The notes: generated from the letters alone by a model not told the origin. 64,000 nt of DNA from Actinomadura spongiicola (GCF_003432485.1 NZ_QVNQ01000008.1:62001-126000), one strand, 5' to 3'. Shown: positions 43,134 through 52,971, numbered from the stretch's first letter. Translations and numbers: made by a program.

Positions 43134-44504
43134 GTGCCTTCGCCATTTGACTCCTCTTGTCCGCCACCGGGGTCTGAACGGGGTCGCCGGAAGCTTCAGG
43201 ACCCTCGGTATCTGGTCTTTCTCATCTTTCCGGTGATGTTCGCCGTCATGGCGTTCTTCGTCGTGCGGGACGTCTTCTTCGGTGGCGGAACATCGTCGGG
43301 GCCGACGGCGAGGTTGGCGTGGTGGCTCGACAATGCCAAGGCGCCGCCGGCGCCGCACGATCCCCTGGCGTGGCCGTCCGGGGACGTGTTGGTGCTCGCC
43401 GCCGCGCGGCAGGTGGTCGGGTACGGCGTGATGGACGGGACGAAGCGCTGGGCCGTGGCGCTGCCCGGGGACCTGTGCGCCGCGTCCAAGCACATGGCGG
43501 GAGGACGGATCGCGGTGCTGCACGGCGGTGGGACGCTCAAGTGCGACCGCGTCCAGGTGATCGATGTCGTGCGCGGCACGGCGGTGTGGCAGCGGCCGCT
43601 GCCCGCGTGGGACTCCAGCGGTGACAAGGACACCCAGGTGGTCATCGCGGACGGGTTCGTCGCGGTGCAGCGGGAGGACGAGGGCATCAACGCGTTCCGG
43701 CTGCGTGACGGCAGGCCCGCCTGGCGGCACATCGGGCTGCTCGACGGCTGCCTGTACTCGGGGGTCGGCGGCGGTGCCGCGCTGGTCGCCGAGCTGAGGT
43801 GCCGGGGCGGCATGACCACCGCGATGCAGCTGCTCGGCGCGAAGGACGGCAGGCCGCGGTGGACCCGGCAGCTCGGTGAGGACACCGGGGTGGCGGGGAT
43901 CTTCTCGACGGACCCCGTCGTCGTCGGCATCGGCGACGAGTACGGCGGGGAGGTTAAGGAGGTGATGATGCTGGACAAGACCGGCGCCCCGGTGGGGCGG
44001 GTGAAGTTGAGCCGCGACACCAGCCGTCACGTCCACTGCGCGGACGGGGAGGTCACGTGGTGCAACGGGCTCGTGCTCCACGGGACGACGGCGTACCTGC
44101 GCGTGTCGTCGGGGACGTTCAGCGGGCAGAAGGTCGTCGCCCACGACCTGGGCACGGGACGCCGCCTGTGGGAGAGCGACATCGAGGACGGGGCCGAGTT
44201 GGTCCCGGTGGCCTGGGAGGGCGGCCGGTTGATCGCGGCGCATCCGCCGATCCCGTCGCGCAGACGCGGCCATGCCGATGATCCCGGCACCGTGGTCGCC
44301 CTCGACCCGCGCACCGGGAGGTCGACGGAGCTGATGGCGATCCCCACGTCGATGACCGGGATCGAGGAGATGATCAGGCGGGAGGCCCGGTTGTACTGGG
44401 CGAACGGGCGCTTCATCCTGGTCCGGCAGGGCTCCAGGGCGGGCGCCGAGCCGGTGCTCGCCGCCTTCGAGCCGCCGAAGGAGAAGCCTGCCGGCAGGAA
44501 GTGA
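43134..44504 (+). CDS. Membrane-anchored PQQ-like beta-propeller protein
   Basis: 456 residues, GTG start with AGGA seven bases upstream. One membrane segment at about 25-50 (YLVFLIFPVMFAVMAFFVV) anchors a repeat region outside. The body is built of W-motif propeller repeats: GTKRWAVALPG, GTAVWQRPL, GRPAWRHIG, GRPRWTRQL, GRRLWESDI. This is the PQQ-enzyme-like repeat fold without catalytic motifs, as in BamB-like scaffolds. Function unknown; divergent from the truncated helicase. Confidence 0.82.
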   Translation: MPSPFDSSCPPPGSERGRRKLQDPRYLVFLIFPVMFAVMAFFVVRDVFFGGGTSSGPTARLAWWLDNAKAPPAPHDPLAWPSGDVLVLAAARQVVGYGVMDGTKRWAVALPGDLCAASKHMAGGRIAVLHGGGTLKCDRVQVIDVVRGTAVWQRPLPAWDSSGDKDTQVVIADGFVAVQREDEGINAFRLRDGRPAWRHIGLLDGCLYSGVGGGAALVAELRCRGGMTTAMQLLGAKDGRPRWTRQLGEDTGVAGIFSTDPVVVGIGDEYGGEVKEVMMLDKTGAPVGRVKLSRDTSRHVHCADGEVTWCNGLVLHGTTAYLRVSSGTFSGQKVVAHDLGTGRRLWESDIEDGAELVPVAWEGGRLIAAHPPIPSRRRGHADDPGTVVALDPRTGRSTELMAIPTSMTGIEEMIRREARLYWANGRFILVRQGSRAGAEPVLAAFEPPKEKPAGRK

Positions 44505-44564
44505 GCCGGCCGCCCCGTGGCGATCGCCGTCGAGGTGGCCGCCTCACTCTCGCCCACCCGGTTA

Positions 44565-44614
44565 TTGGAATAGATGATTCCGTTCTGCTATAGTGAGAAC
44601 AGAACGATCCGTTC
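44565..44614 (+). promoter_or_regulatory. Promoter with two operator dyads upstream of epoxide hydrolase gene
   Basis: TTGGAA (44565-44570), 18 bp, TATAGT (44589-44594). A dyad GTTCT-n9-AGAAC (44582-44600) is centred on the -10 box, and GAACG-ATC-CGTTC (44602-44614) follows. Tight repression by an unlinked TetR or MarR-like protein is likely. Confidence 0.65.
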
Positions 44615-44630
44615 CGATCAGGGGAGCATC

Positions 44631-45797
44631 ATGACCGTCTCCAGCGAGATCCGCCCGTTCCGCATCGACGTCCCGGAAGCAGACCTGCGGGACCTCCGCG
44701 ACCGTCTCGCCCGCACCCGGTGGGGCGCGGCCCTGCCCGGGGCGGCCTGGGAGCGTGGCGTTCCCGGCGACTACCTGCGCGAACTCGCCGAGTACTGGCG
44801 CACCACCTATGACTGGCGTGCCCAGGAGGCCGAGCTGAACCGGTACCCGCAGTTCACCACCGAGATCGACGGGCAGAACATCCACTTCATTCATGTCCGC
44901 TCCGCCGAACCCGACGCGCTGCCGCTGCTGCTGAACCACGGATGGCCCGGCTCGATCGTCGAGTTCCTCGACATGATCGGGCCCCTCACCGACCCGCGCG
45001 CCCACGGCGGCGACCCCGCCGACGCGTTCCACGTCGTCATCCCGTCCATGCCGGGGTTCGGTTTCTCCGGTCCGACCGGCGAGCCGGGCTGGAACACCGA
45101 CCGTGTGGCCCGCGCGTTCGCCGAGCTGATGAGCCGCCTCGGGTACGACCGCTACGGGACGCAGGGCGGTGACATGGGCGCGTTCGTCGCGCCGGAGCTC
45201 GGCCGTATCGACGCCGAGCACGTCGTCGGCGTCCACGTGAACGCCGCCACCTTCGGTTTCATCCCGTTCGGGGACGTGTCCGACGAGGACAAGGCCGGCC
45301 TCGACGACCGTGAGCTCGCCCGCCTCGACCGGCTCGCGAACTGGCACCAGGACGGCAGCGCCTACTTCCAGATCCAGGCGACCCGGCCGCAGACCCTCGC
45401 GTACGGGCTCACCGACTCCCCCGTCGGCCAGCTCGCCTGGATCGTCGAGAAGTTCAAGGAGTGGACGTTCCCGTCCGCCGATCTTCCGGAGACCGCCATC
45501 GACCGCGACCGGATGCTCACCGACGTGATGCTGTACTGGCTCACCGACACCATCGGCTCGGCCGCGAACATGTACTACGAGAACCTGCACGGGGGCGGCT
45601 CGTGGAACACCGAGCCCCCGACCACCCCGACCGGTGTCGCCTGCTTCGCCGAGGACGTCGCGATCCGCCGGTACGCCGAGCAGGCCAACAAGATCGTCCA
45701 CTGGTCCGACTTCGACGAGGGCGGCCACTTCGCCGCGATGGAACGTCCCGAGCTGCTCACCGGCGACGTCCGCGCCTTCTTCCGTTCGCTGCGCTGA
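44631..45797 (+). CDS. Epoxide hydrolase (alpha/beta hydrolase with EHN domain)
   Basis: 388 residues from ATG 44631 (GGGGAG upstream). The N-terminal epoxide-hydrolase domain (about 1-110: IRPFRIDVPEADLRDLRDRL then YDWRAQEAELNRYPQF) precedes the core with oxyanion motif NHGWPGS and the nucleophile block QGGDMGAFVA (Asp). The acid/His pair is in the C-terminus (DFDEGGHFAAME). It opens epoxides to diols, commonly for detoxification. It has a well-defined promoter with two operators. Confidence 0.9.
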   Translation: MTVSSEIRPFRIDVPEADLRDLRDRLARTRWGAALPGAAWERGVPGDYLRELAEYWRTTYDWRAQEAELNRYPQFTTEIDGQNIHFIHVRSAEPDALPLLLNHGWPGSIVEFLDMIGPLTDPRAHGGDPADAFHVVIPSMPGFGFSGPTGEPGWNTDRVARAFAELMSRLGYDRYGTQGGDMGAFVAPELGRIDAEHVVGVHVNAATFGFIPFGDVSDEDKAGLDDRELARLDRLANWHQDGSAYFQIQATRPQTLAYGLTDSPVGQLAWIVEKFKEWTFPSADLPETAIDRDRMLTDVMLYWLTDTIGSAANMYYENLHGGGSWNTEPPTTPTGVACFAEDVAIRRYAEQANKIVHWSDFDEGGHFAAMERPELLTGDVRAFFRSLR

Positions 45798-45874
45798 CCC
45801 ACCTCTTTCGAGGCCGTCCGTCCCCAAGGGTCGGGCGGCCTCGTCCGGTGTCACGGGCGCGATAGGGTGCCGCG

Positions 45875-46945
45875 ATGATCGGATTAGTGGGATTCGACGG
45901 GGCCGTCGAGGCGGGTGTCGCCGCGTTCTGCGCGGGGGCGGAGCCGCCCGGCGACCAGGAGGTGTGGCGGCGGCTGACGGGGGCCGGCGTCGAGCCGTGG
46001 CTCGCCGACCGACTGTTGGTCTTCTTGCCGATGGCGTACACGCGGCGGCTGCTGCCGAACGTGGCGTTCCACGACGTGCTGGTGACGCCGAGCGGACGGG
46101 TGGACCTGCGGGACGAGCCGGTGTTCCTGGCCGCGCTGGCCCGCGCGCAGCAGGCTGACCGCGGTGAGATCGAGCGGATCGCGTTGCGCAGCAGCGAGTT
46201 CAACGCGATCAACAACGCGTTGAACGCCGGGGAGAAGCTGGAGGAGCTGGTGCCCGGCGAGACCAGCGCGGCCACGGACCTGCGGCCGGTCGAGCCCGGC
46301 GACGGCGGGGTGCCCTCGCCGCGGGCGATCTTCAACGCCATGCTGGACGGTCACGACGTGCGCCTCGACGATGGCGCGCGGGCCGAGACGAAGCTGTTCG
46401 TCCACCCCGCACCGGACGGCATGGTGATGGTGCAGATCGACTTCGCCGTGGCGCATCCCGCGCTGGCCGCCCCGTGGCTGGTGGAGAGCCTCGCCGGGTT
46501 CGGCGCGACCTGGCGGGAGGCGATCGGCATGGCGGTGCGCAAGTTCGAGGGCGGCTCGTTGCATCCGATCATCGACGGGCTACTGCGTCCCGGCGCCGCC
46601 CCCGACCAGGTGGAGCGGTCGCGGCACGAGCACCCCGGCGGCATGTTCGAGCTGGTCCTGGGCCACCAGGTCAACACGTTCACCGACCAGACGGTCCCGT
46701 CGATCGAACCCCTTCTCGACCGGCTTCTGGACACGCTGCGGGCGGAGCCGCTCACCCGGAAGGTGCACGCGCTGCGCGTGTTCACCGCCTACCAGGACGG
46801 CCGGTTGCAGACGAACGAGGTGCTGTTGGACAGCCGGCCGTGGCCCGCCGGGGAGACCGTGGTCGCCGGCAGCCCGGCCCCGCTGCCCACCGGGATGGTC
46901 GGCACCCGGGTGTTCGGCCTCCTCGTCCCCGTCGACGGCCCGTAG
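45875..46945 (+). CDS. Uncharacterised actinobacterial protein (DUF6348-like second half)
   Basis: 356 residues, probably leaderless (a GATAGGGT box ends just before the ATG). Two parts: an N-terminal alpha region (FLPMAYTRRLLPNVAFHDVLV) and a C-terminal region from about 150 with AETKLFVHP, MVQIDFAVAHPALAAPWLVESLAGFG, and FEGGSLHPIIDGLL, then DSRPWPAGE. The latter reminds me of the DUF6348 family, but I am not sure. No signal or catalytic motif seen. Confidence 0.65.
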   Translation: MIGLVGFDGAVEAGVAAFCAGAEPPGDQEVWRRLTGAGVEPWLADRLLVFLPMAYTRRLLPNVAFHDVLVTPSGRVDLRDEPVFLAALARAQQADRGEIERIALRSSEFNAINNALNAGEKLEELVPGETSAATDLRPVEPGDGGVPSPRAIFNAMLDGHDVRLDDGARAETKLFVHPAPDGMVMVQIDFAVAHPALAAPWLVESLAGFGATWREAIGMAVRKFEGGSLHPIIDGLLRPGAAPDQVERSRHEHPGGMFELVLGHQVNTFTDQTVPSIEPLLDRLLDTLRAEPLTRKVHALRVFTAYQDGRLQTNEVLLDSRPWPAGETVVAGSPAPLPTGMVGTRVFGLLVPVDGP

Positions 46946-46990
46946 CGGCACGGCGCCGCCGGCGCACCCGTCCTGCGGGAGAATCGGGGG

Positions 46991-49900
46991 ATGCGGTTCG
47001 GGGTGTTGGGCCCGGTGGCGGTCTGGGTCGACGGGGCGGACGTGCCGGTGGGCGGGCCCACCGTGCGGGCGTTGCTGGCGATGCTGGTGCTGGAGGCGGG
47101 ACGGGTCGTCACCCATGAGCGGCTCATCGACGGGCTGTACGGGGAGGAGCCGCCGAGCGGGGCCGCGAACGCGTTGCAGTCGCAGGTGTCACGGCTCCGG
47201 CGGGTCCTGCGGGACGCCGATCCGGGTGGACACGTGGTCGTGGAAGGGCTGCCCGCCGGGTACCGGATCCTCGTCGAAGCCGAGGAGGTCGACGTCCACC
47301 GGTTCGAGCGGCTCGCGATGGACGGACGGCGGGCGGCGGCCGAGGGGCGGCACGGCGCGGCGGGCGCGTTGTTCGAGGAGGCGCTCGGCCTGTGGCGGGG
47401 AGCGGCGCTGGCCGACGTGGCCGCGCCGTTCGCGCGGACCCGGGCGGTACGGCTGGAGGAGGAGCGCGCGGCGGTCGTGGAGGACCTCGCGGCGGCGCGG
47501 CTCGCGGACGGTGACGCGGGCGCGGTCGTCCCGTTGTTGCGGGAGCTGGTGGACGCGCAGCCGCTGCGGGAGCGGGCGCGGGCCCTGCTGATGCGGGCGT
47601 TGCACGGCGACGGACGGCAGGCGGAGGCGCTCGGGGTGTTCGAGGCGGGGCGGCGGTCGCTGGCCGAGGAGCTCGGCGCCGATCCGTCGCCGGAGCTCGC
47701 CGACGCGCACGTGGCGATCCTGCGCGGCGAGCCGGAGCGGACGGTCCGGGCGAACCTTCCGGCGCGGCTCACCAGCTTCGTCGGGCGGGAGGACGAGCTG
47801 CGGCGGGTCGGGAAGATGCTCGCGGACGGGCGGCTCGTCACGCTGCTCGGGCCGGGCGGGGCGGGGAAGACGCGGCTGGCGGTCGAGGCGGCGGAGCGGG
47901 CGGACGGCGAGGTCTGCTTCGTGGACCTGGCGCCCGTCGGCGGTGGGGAGGTGCCGAAGGCGCTGCTCGGGGCGCTCGGGTTGCGGGAGGGCCGGATGCG
48001 GCCGGTGCCCGGTGGTCCGCCCGACCCGGTGGAACGCCTGGTCACCGCGCTGGACGGGCGGCGGGCGCTGCTCGTCCTGGACAACTGCGAGCATGTCGTG
48101 GCGCCGGTGGCGGAACTCGCGCACCGGCTGCTGAGCGCGTGCCCGCGGCTGCGGGTGCTGGCGACCAGCCGGGAGGCGCTGGGCATCACCGGTGAGGCGC
48201 TGCTGCCCGTTCCGCCGCTGGAGCCGCCGCCCGAGGGCGTCCCGGCGGGCGAACTGGCGGCGTACCCGGCGGTACGGCTGTTCCTCGACCGGGCGGAGGC
48301 GGTGCGTCCGGGTTTCGCCGTCGCCGACGGGAACGCCGAGGCCGTCGCGGGCATCTGCCGGGCGCTCGACGGGCTGCCGCTGGCGGTCGAGCTGGCGGCC
48401 GCGCGGCTGCGGTCGCTGCCGGTCACGGAGGTCGCGACGCGGCTCGACGACCGGTTCCGGCTCCTGTCGCGCGGCGACCGGACGGCCGCGCCCCGCCACC
48501 GGACGCTGCGGGCCGTCGTCGAGTGGAGCTGGGACCTGCTGGACGAGGCGGAACGGACGCTGGCCCGGCGGCTGACGGTGTTCTCCGGCGGGTTCACGCT
48601 GGCGGCGGCGTCCGGCATCTGCGGGGTGGGCGACGCGGGCGAGCTCGTCGCCGGGCTGGCCGACAAGTCGCTGGTGCAGAGCGACGGGAACCGGTACCGG
48701 ATGCTCGACACCATCCGCGCGTTCTGCGCGGAGCGGCTCGCCGAGGCGGGTGAGACGGAACGGTTCGAGCGGGCGCACGCCGCGTTCTTCCTCGAACTGG
48801 CGGAGCGCGCCGACCCGCATCTGCGCGGGTCGGCGCAGCTGGAATGGCTGGACCTGCTGGCCGCCGACCACGGGAACCTGCACGCGGCGCTGCGACGGTG
48901 CGTGCGGGCCGACCCGACGTCGGCGCTGCGGTTGACCGCCGCGCTGACCTGGTATTGGTGGCTGCGCGGACGTGTCGAGGGCGCGCCGCTGGCGGTCGAG
49001 CTGCTCGACGCGGTCGACGACCCGCCGGAGGGCCTGGAGGAGGAGTACGTCCTGTGCGTCACCTCGGCCGTGGCGGGCGGTGTGACCGGGGAGCGGGCGG
49101 TGGCGTGGCTCGACCGGGCCGAGGCGTTCCTGCGGCGGATCGAGCGTCCGCTCGCCCATCCGGTCGCCATCGTCCTGTGGGCCCTGACCGCCGGGCCCGG
49201 CCGCACCGACCTGGAGATCTTCGCCAAGCAGGTCGGGGACGATCCGTGGTCGCGGGCGCTGGTGCGGATGAGCGACGTGTTCATCGCCCAGGCGAACGGC
49301 GACGTCGCGGAGATGGAGCGGGCGGGCGCGCTGGCCCTGCGCGGCTTCCGGAAGTGCGGCGACCGCTGGGGCACGGCCAACTCGCTGGACCCGCTCGCCC
49401 AGGGGGCCGCGCGGCGCGGCGACCGCGGCCGGGCCCTGGCGCTGCTGGACGAGGCGGTGGCGCTCATGGAACGGCTCGGCGCGCTGGAGGACACCGCCGA
49501 CCTGCTGTACCAGCGCGGCTTCGTGCGCATCCTCGACGGCGACCTGGACGCGGCGCGCGCCGAGTTCGAACGCGGCATCGACACGGCCCGCCGCGCCGGG
49601 ACCCCCGACAAGGTCGCGGGCGGCTACCACGGGCTCGCTGAGGTGGCGCGGCTGCGCGGGGACGTCGCCGCGGCACGGCGGCTGTACGAGACGGCGCTGA
49701 CCGGGTACACCTCCGAACGGTTCATCGCCGCGGCCGTCCGCGGTTCGGCGCTGGTCGGGCTCGGCTGGCTGGCGGCGGCGGACGGCGACCACGACCGGGC
49801 CCGCGCGCTGTTCTCCGAGGCCCTCGACATGTCCCTGGACCATCCGATCTTCATGTACCGGGCGAACGCGGGCGTCGGGCTGGCGGGCGTCGCGGTCGCC

Positions 49901-50101
49901 GAGGGCGACGGCGAGCGGGCGGCGACGCTGCTCGGCGCGTCGGCGGTGCTCCGGGCCGTCCAGGTCGCCGGGGACACCGACGCGGCGCGCGTGGCGGCCG
50001 GGGCGCGCGGCCTGCTCGGCGACACGGCGTACGAGGCGGCGTTCGGCCGGGGCGCCGCGCTGTCCCGCGAGGAGGCCCACACCCTACTCGCCGCTGGCTG
50101 A
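46991..50101 (+). CDS. AfsR/DnrI-like SARP regulator with NB-ARC and TPR domains
   Basis: 1036 residues. An OmpR-type winged helix (about 1-92: VRALLAMLVLEAGRVVTHERLIDGLYG, NALQSQVSRLRRVL) and a bacterial transcriptional activation domain (about 95-245) are followed by an NB-ARC/STAND ATPase (Walker A LLGPGGAGKTRLA near 288, Walker B-like ALLVLDNCEHV near 360, GLPLAVELAAARL) and C-terminal tetratricopeptide repeats (about 650-1030). This domain order is AfsR; such proteins activate antibiotic or other cluster genes in response to a signal. The next gene, an exporter, may be its target. Confidence 0.92.
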   Translation: MRFGVLGPVAVWVDGADVPVGGPTVRALLAMLVLEAGRVVTHERLIDGLYGEEPPSGAANALQSQVSRLRRVLRDADPGGHVVVEGLPAGYRILVEAEEVDVHRFERLAMDGRRAAAEGRHGAAGALFEEALGLWRGAALADVAAPFARTRAVRLEEERAAVVEDLAAARLADGDAGAVVPLLRELVDAQPLRERARALLMRALHGDGRQAEALGVFEAGRRSLAEELGADPSPELADAHVAILRGEPERTVRANLPARLTSFVGREDELRRVGKMLADGRLVTLLGPGGAGKTRLAVEAAERADGEVCFVDLAPVGGGEVPKALLGALGLREGRMRPVPGGPPDPVERLVTALDGRRALLVLDNCEHVVAPVAELAHRLLSACPRLRVLATSREALGITGEALLPVPPLEPPPEGVPAGELAAYPAVRLFLDRAEAVRPGFAVADGNAEAVAGICRALDGLPLAVELAAARLRSLPVTEVATRLDDRFRLLSRGDRTAAPRHRTLRAVVEWSWDLLDEAERTLARRLTVFSGGFTLAAASGICGVGDAGELVAGLADKSLVQSDGNRYRMLDTIRAFCAERLAEAGETERFERAHAAFFLELAERADPHLRGSAQLEWLDLLAADHGNLHAALRRCVRADPTSALRLTAALTWYWWLRGRVEGAPLAVELLDAVDDPPEGLEEEYVLCVTSAVAGGVTGERAVAWLDRAEAFLRRIERPLAHPVAIVLWALTAGPGRTDLEIFAKQVGDDPWSRALVRMSDVFIAQANGDVAEMERAGALALRGFRKCGDRWGTANSLDPLAQGAARRGDRGRALALLDEAVALMERLGALEDTADLLYQRGFVRILDGDLDAARAEFERGIDTARRAGTPDKVAGGYHGLAEVARLRGDVAAARRLYETALTGYTSERFIAAAVRGSALVGLGWLAAADGDHDRARALFSEALDMSLDHPIFMYRANAGVGLAGVAVAEGDGERAATLLGASAVLRAVQVAGDTDAARVAAGARGLLGDTAYEAAFGRGAALSREEAHTLLAAG

Positions 50102-50181
50102 CCGTCCGCTGACCACGCGGGGTCGGGGCCCGTCAGTAGACGGTGCGAGGACGGTCAGCGCCGCCCGCGAAGGTCACGGGC

Positions 50182-51726
50182 ATGGACACCCCCGCACGCA
50201 AGTGGGGCACGTTCGCGATCTGCCTGCTGGTCGCGCTCGTGCCGAACATCGACCTCACCGCGCTCAACCAGGCCGTCCCGCATCTCAGCGCCGACCTGCG
50301 GCCCTCGTCCACCCAGCTCCTGTGGATCGCGGACGCCTACGGCTTCGCGCTCGCCGCACTGCTGATCACGATGGGCGGCGTCGGCGACCGGATCGGACAC
50401 AAGAGGCTGCTGCTGATCGGGACCGCGCTGTTCGCCGCCGCGTCCGCCGTGACCGCCTACGCGCCGAGCGCCGAACTGCTCATCGCGGCCCGCGCCGTAC
50501 TGGGCGTCGCGGGCGCGACACTGATGCCGTCGTGCCTGTCGCTGATCCGCCGGGCGTTCACCGAGCCGAAGGAACGGACGATGGCGGTCGGCGCGTTCAT
50601 GGGCGTCGTCAGTCTCGGGGTCGGGCTCGGGCCCGTCCTCGGCGGCGCGCTGCTCGACCACTTCTGGTGGGGCTCCGTCTTCCTGATCAATGTGCCGATC
50701 ATGGCGTTGGCGTCGATCGCGGGCGCGGTCGTGCTGCGCGAGTCGCGCGCCCCCGTGCCCGGACGGCTCGACCTGCTCAGCGTCCCGCTGTCGGTCGTCG
50801 GCGTCCTCGGCCTCGTGTACGCGATCAAGGAGGCCGCCGCGCACGGTCTCGACGAGGCCCGGATCCCCGTCTCGGCGGCGGTGGGCGTGGTGGCGCTGGC
50901 GGCGTTGATGATCCGGCAGACGCGGCTGGACGAGCCGCTGATCGACGTCCGGTTGTTCCGTCGCGCCGCGTTCGCCGGCTCGGTCGTCACCACCATGTTC
51001 GCGATGTTCGCCCTGGTCGCACAGTCGTTGATCTTCTCGCTGTTCTTCCAGCTGGCGCTCGGCTGGTCGCCGCTGCGGGCGGGCCTGGCCGGGCTGCCGG
51101 GGGCGGCGGGCGCCATGGTCGGCGGCGCGCTACTGGCCGCGCCGTTGATCGCCGTGCTCGGCCGGGCCCGCGTCGTCGCCGCCGGGCTCCTGCTCGCCGC
51201 CTGCGGTTTCGGGCTCTTCCTGACCGTCGGAACGGACACCTCGTACTGGGCGATGGTGCCCATGATGCTGCTGTCGGGAGTCGGCATGGGCATGGGCCTC
51301 ACGGTCACCGGCGACACCGTGCTCGCGTCCGTGCCGAAGGACAGGTCCGGGGCGGCGTCGGCGATCTCGGAGACCGCCACGGAACTGGGCGGCGCGCTCG
51401 GCATGGCGGTCCTCGGCAGCGTCCTGAACGCGGTGTACCGGAACGTGCTCGACCTGCCGGCGGGCGTGCCCGCGCCCGCCGCCTCCGCCGCCCGCGACTC
51501 CCTCGGCGCGGCTCTGCTGTCGGCCGCGGAGCTTCCGCCCGCGCTCGCCGCCCAGGTCGGTGCGGCCGCCCGGGACGCGTTCGTGGACGGCATGCACGCC
51601 GCGCTCCTGTGCAGCGCCGGGTTCGCCGCCCTGGTCGCGGTGTTCGCGCTGGTCACGCTTCGCCGCGTACCGAAGGTGATCCCGGACGCCGCGGACCGCG
51701 AACCGGTCGGCACACCCCCGCACTAG
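50182..51726 (+). CDS. MFS multidrug transporter, DHA2 (14-TM) type
   Basis: 514 residues from ATG 50182. Motif A after segment 2 is GGVGDRIGHKRLLL; motif C-like GLGPVLGGALLDHFWW is in segment 5. About 14 membrane segments and the internal repeat fit the EmrB/QacA drug:proton antiporters. Situated 80 bp after the AfsR-like gene on the same strand, so possibly regulated by it. Confidence 0.92.
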   Translation: MDTPARKWGTFAICLLVALVPNIDLTALNQAVPHLSADLRPSSTQLLWIADAYGFALAALLITMGGVGDRIGHKRLLLIGTALFAAASAVTAYAPSAELLIAARAVLGVAGATLMPSCLSLIRRAFTEPKERTMAVGAFMGVVSLGVGLGPVLGGALLDHFWWGSVFLINVPIMALASIAGAVVLRESRAPVPGRLDLLSVPLSVVGVLGLVYAIKEAAAHGLDEARIPVSAAVGVVALAALMIRQTRLDEPLIDVRLFRRAAFAGSVVTTMFAMFALVAQSLIFSLFFQLALGWSPLRAGLAGLPGAAGAMVGGALLAAPLIAVLGRARVVAAGLLLAACGFGLFLTVGTDTSYWAMVPMMLLSGVGMGMGLTVTGDTVLASVPKDRSGAASAISETATELGGALGMAVLGSVLNAVYRNVLDLPAGVPAPAASAARDSLGAALLSAAELPPALAAQVGAAARDAFVDGMHAALLCSAGFAALVAVFALVTLRRVPKVIPDAADREPVGTPPH

Positions 51727-51728
51727 GA

Positions 51729-51744
51729 AAAGTGATATCACTTT
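51729..51744. promoter_or_regulatory. 16-bp perfect palindrome upstream of the SPFH operon
   Basis: AAAGTGATATCACTTT, followed by TAGATT and GATAGT hexamers, 41 bp before the SPFH start. The downstream RHH protein is the natural candidate to bind it. Confidence 0.7.
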
Positions 51745-51784
51745 GCTAGATTGGTGATAGTTCACAACGAGGAAGGGGGACGGG

Positions 51785-52696
51785 ATGGCGGACGCGACGA
51801 CCCAGGTCGAGATGCCACGACCGAAGATCGAGGAGCGGCCGGCGACCGACCGTGGCGGCTGGGCGATGCTCGGGCTGGCGCTGCTGCTGATCCTGCTGGC
51901 CGCCGTGGCCGTGATCGCGGGGATCGCGACGGGCGGCGGCGCGCTCGCGGCGGGGATCGTCCTGGGGGTGCTGCTCGCGCTCGCCGGGCTGGTCGTCGCG
52001 GCCGGACTGACCCCGGTGGCGCCCGGCGAGGCCCGGGTCCTGCAACTTCTCGGACGCTACTACGGCACGGTCCGCACCGACGGGCTCCGCTGGGTGAACC
52101 CGCTGACCGACCGGCGGCGGGTGTCGACCCGGATCCGCAACCACGAGACGGGCCTCGCCAAGGTCAACGATCTGGACGGGAACCCGATCGAGATCTCGGC
52201 CGTGGTGGTGTGGCAGGTCGCCGACACCGCGCGGGCCGTGTTCGAGGTCGACGACTTCGTCGAGTTCGTGGCGTTCCAGACGGAGGCGGCCGTCCGGCAC
52301 ATCGCCGGCAGCTTCCCCTACGACGCCCATGACCGCACCTCGCTGCGCGACAACGCCGACGAGATCACCGCGCAGCTGTCGGAGGAGCTGGCGCAGCGCG
52401 TCGCGTCAGCGGGAGTCGACATCATCGAGTCGCGGATCACGCGGCTGGCGTACGCGCCTGAGATCGCGCAGGCGATGTTGCGGCGCCAGCAGGCGGGCGC
52501 CGTGGTGGCGGCGCGGCAGCGGATCGTCGAGGGCGCGGTCGGCATGGTGCAGCTCGCGCTGGAACGGCTCGACGAGGAGAACGTGGTCGAACTGGACGAG
52601 GAACGCAAGGCGGCGATGGTCAGCAACCTGCTCGTCGTGCTGTGCGCCGACCGTGACGCCCAGCCGGTGGTCAACGCCGGCAGCCTCTACCAGTGA
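51785..52696 (+). CDS. SPFH/stomatin-like membrane protein (slipin)
   Basis: 303 residues, AGGAAGGGGG before ATG. Two hydrophobic stretches (about 28-50 and 55-75) form a hairpin, followed by the SPFH domain: LTPVAPGEARVLQLLGRYYGTVRTDGLRWVNPL, NPIEISAVVVWQVADTARAVF, and an EITAQLSEELAQRVASAGVDIIESRITRLAYAPEIAQAML stretch. It organises membrane microdomains. The start of the downstream RHH gene overlaps its stop (GTGA), giving a three-gene operon with the GPP34 gene. Confidence 0.93.
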   Translation: MADATTQVEMPRPKIEERPATDRGGWAMLGLALLLILLAAVAVIAGIATGGGALAAGIVLGVLLALAGLVVAAGLTPVAPGEARVLQLLGRYYGTVRTDGLRWVNPLTDRRRVSTRIRNHETGLAKVNDLDGNPIEISAVVVWQVADTARAVFEVDDFVEFVAFQTEAAVRHIAGSFPYDAHDRTSLRDNADEITAQLSEELAQRVASAGVDIIESRITRLAYAPEIAQAMLRRQQAGAVVAARQRIVEGAVGMVQLALERLDEENVVELDEERKAAMVSNLLVVLCADRDAQPVVNAGSLYQ

Positions 52697-52971
52697 GCCG
52701 CTTACCCGTGGCTGAGCGCAAGAAGGTCCTGCTGCGGCTCGACCCGGCGGTGCACGACGCGCTGGCACGGTGGGCCGGGGACGAGCTGCGCAGCACCAAC
52801 GCGCAGATCGAGTTCCTGCTGCGGCGGGCGCTCGCCGACGCGGGCCGGATGCCCGCGTCGGCGGGCCGGATGCGGGGACGGGGCCGTCCCCGCAAGTCCG
52901 ACACCGACGGCCGGGACGACACCGAGGACGAGAACGACCCGCCGGGCGGCGGAGGCGAGGACGAGTCATGA
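52693..52971 (+). CDS. Ribbon-helix-helix (Arc/CopG-like) DNA-binding protein
   Basis: 92 residues. The first ~50 residues (KKVLLRLDPAVHDALARWAGDELRSTNAQIEFLLRRAL) are a ribbon-helix-helix fold of the type annotated 'toxin-antitoxin system HicB-family'. The C-terminus is Arg/Gly then acidic (TEDENDPPGGGGEDES). It starts in the SPFH stop codon and ends in the GPP34 start (ATGA). It probably binds the operon's palindrome as autorepressor. Confidence 0.88.
   Translation: MSRLPVAERKKVLLRLDPAVHDALARWAGDELRSTNAQIEFLLRRALADAGRMPASAGRMRGRGRPRKSDTDGRDDTEDENDPPGGGGEDES

Noticed and set aside
46789..50080. Very long antisense open frames (over 900 codons) opposite the AfsR-like gene
   Set aside because: They are Arg/Ser/Ala/Pro shadows of a GC-rich gene with third-position bias; no domain or start signal, and the + strand gene has clear domains.
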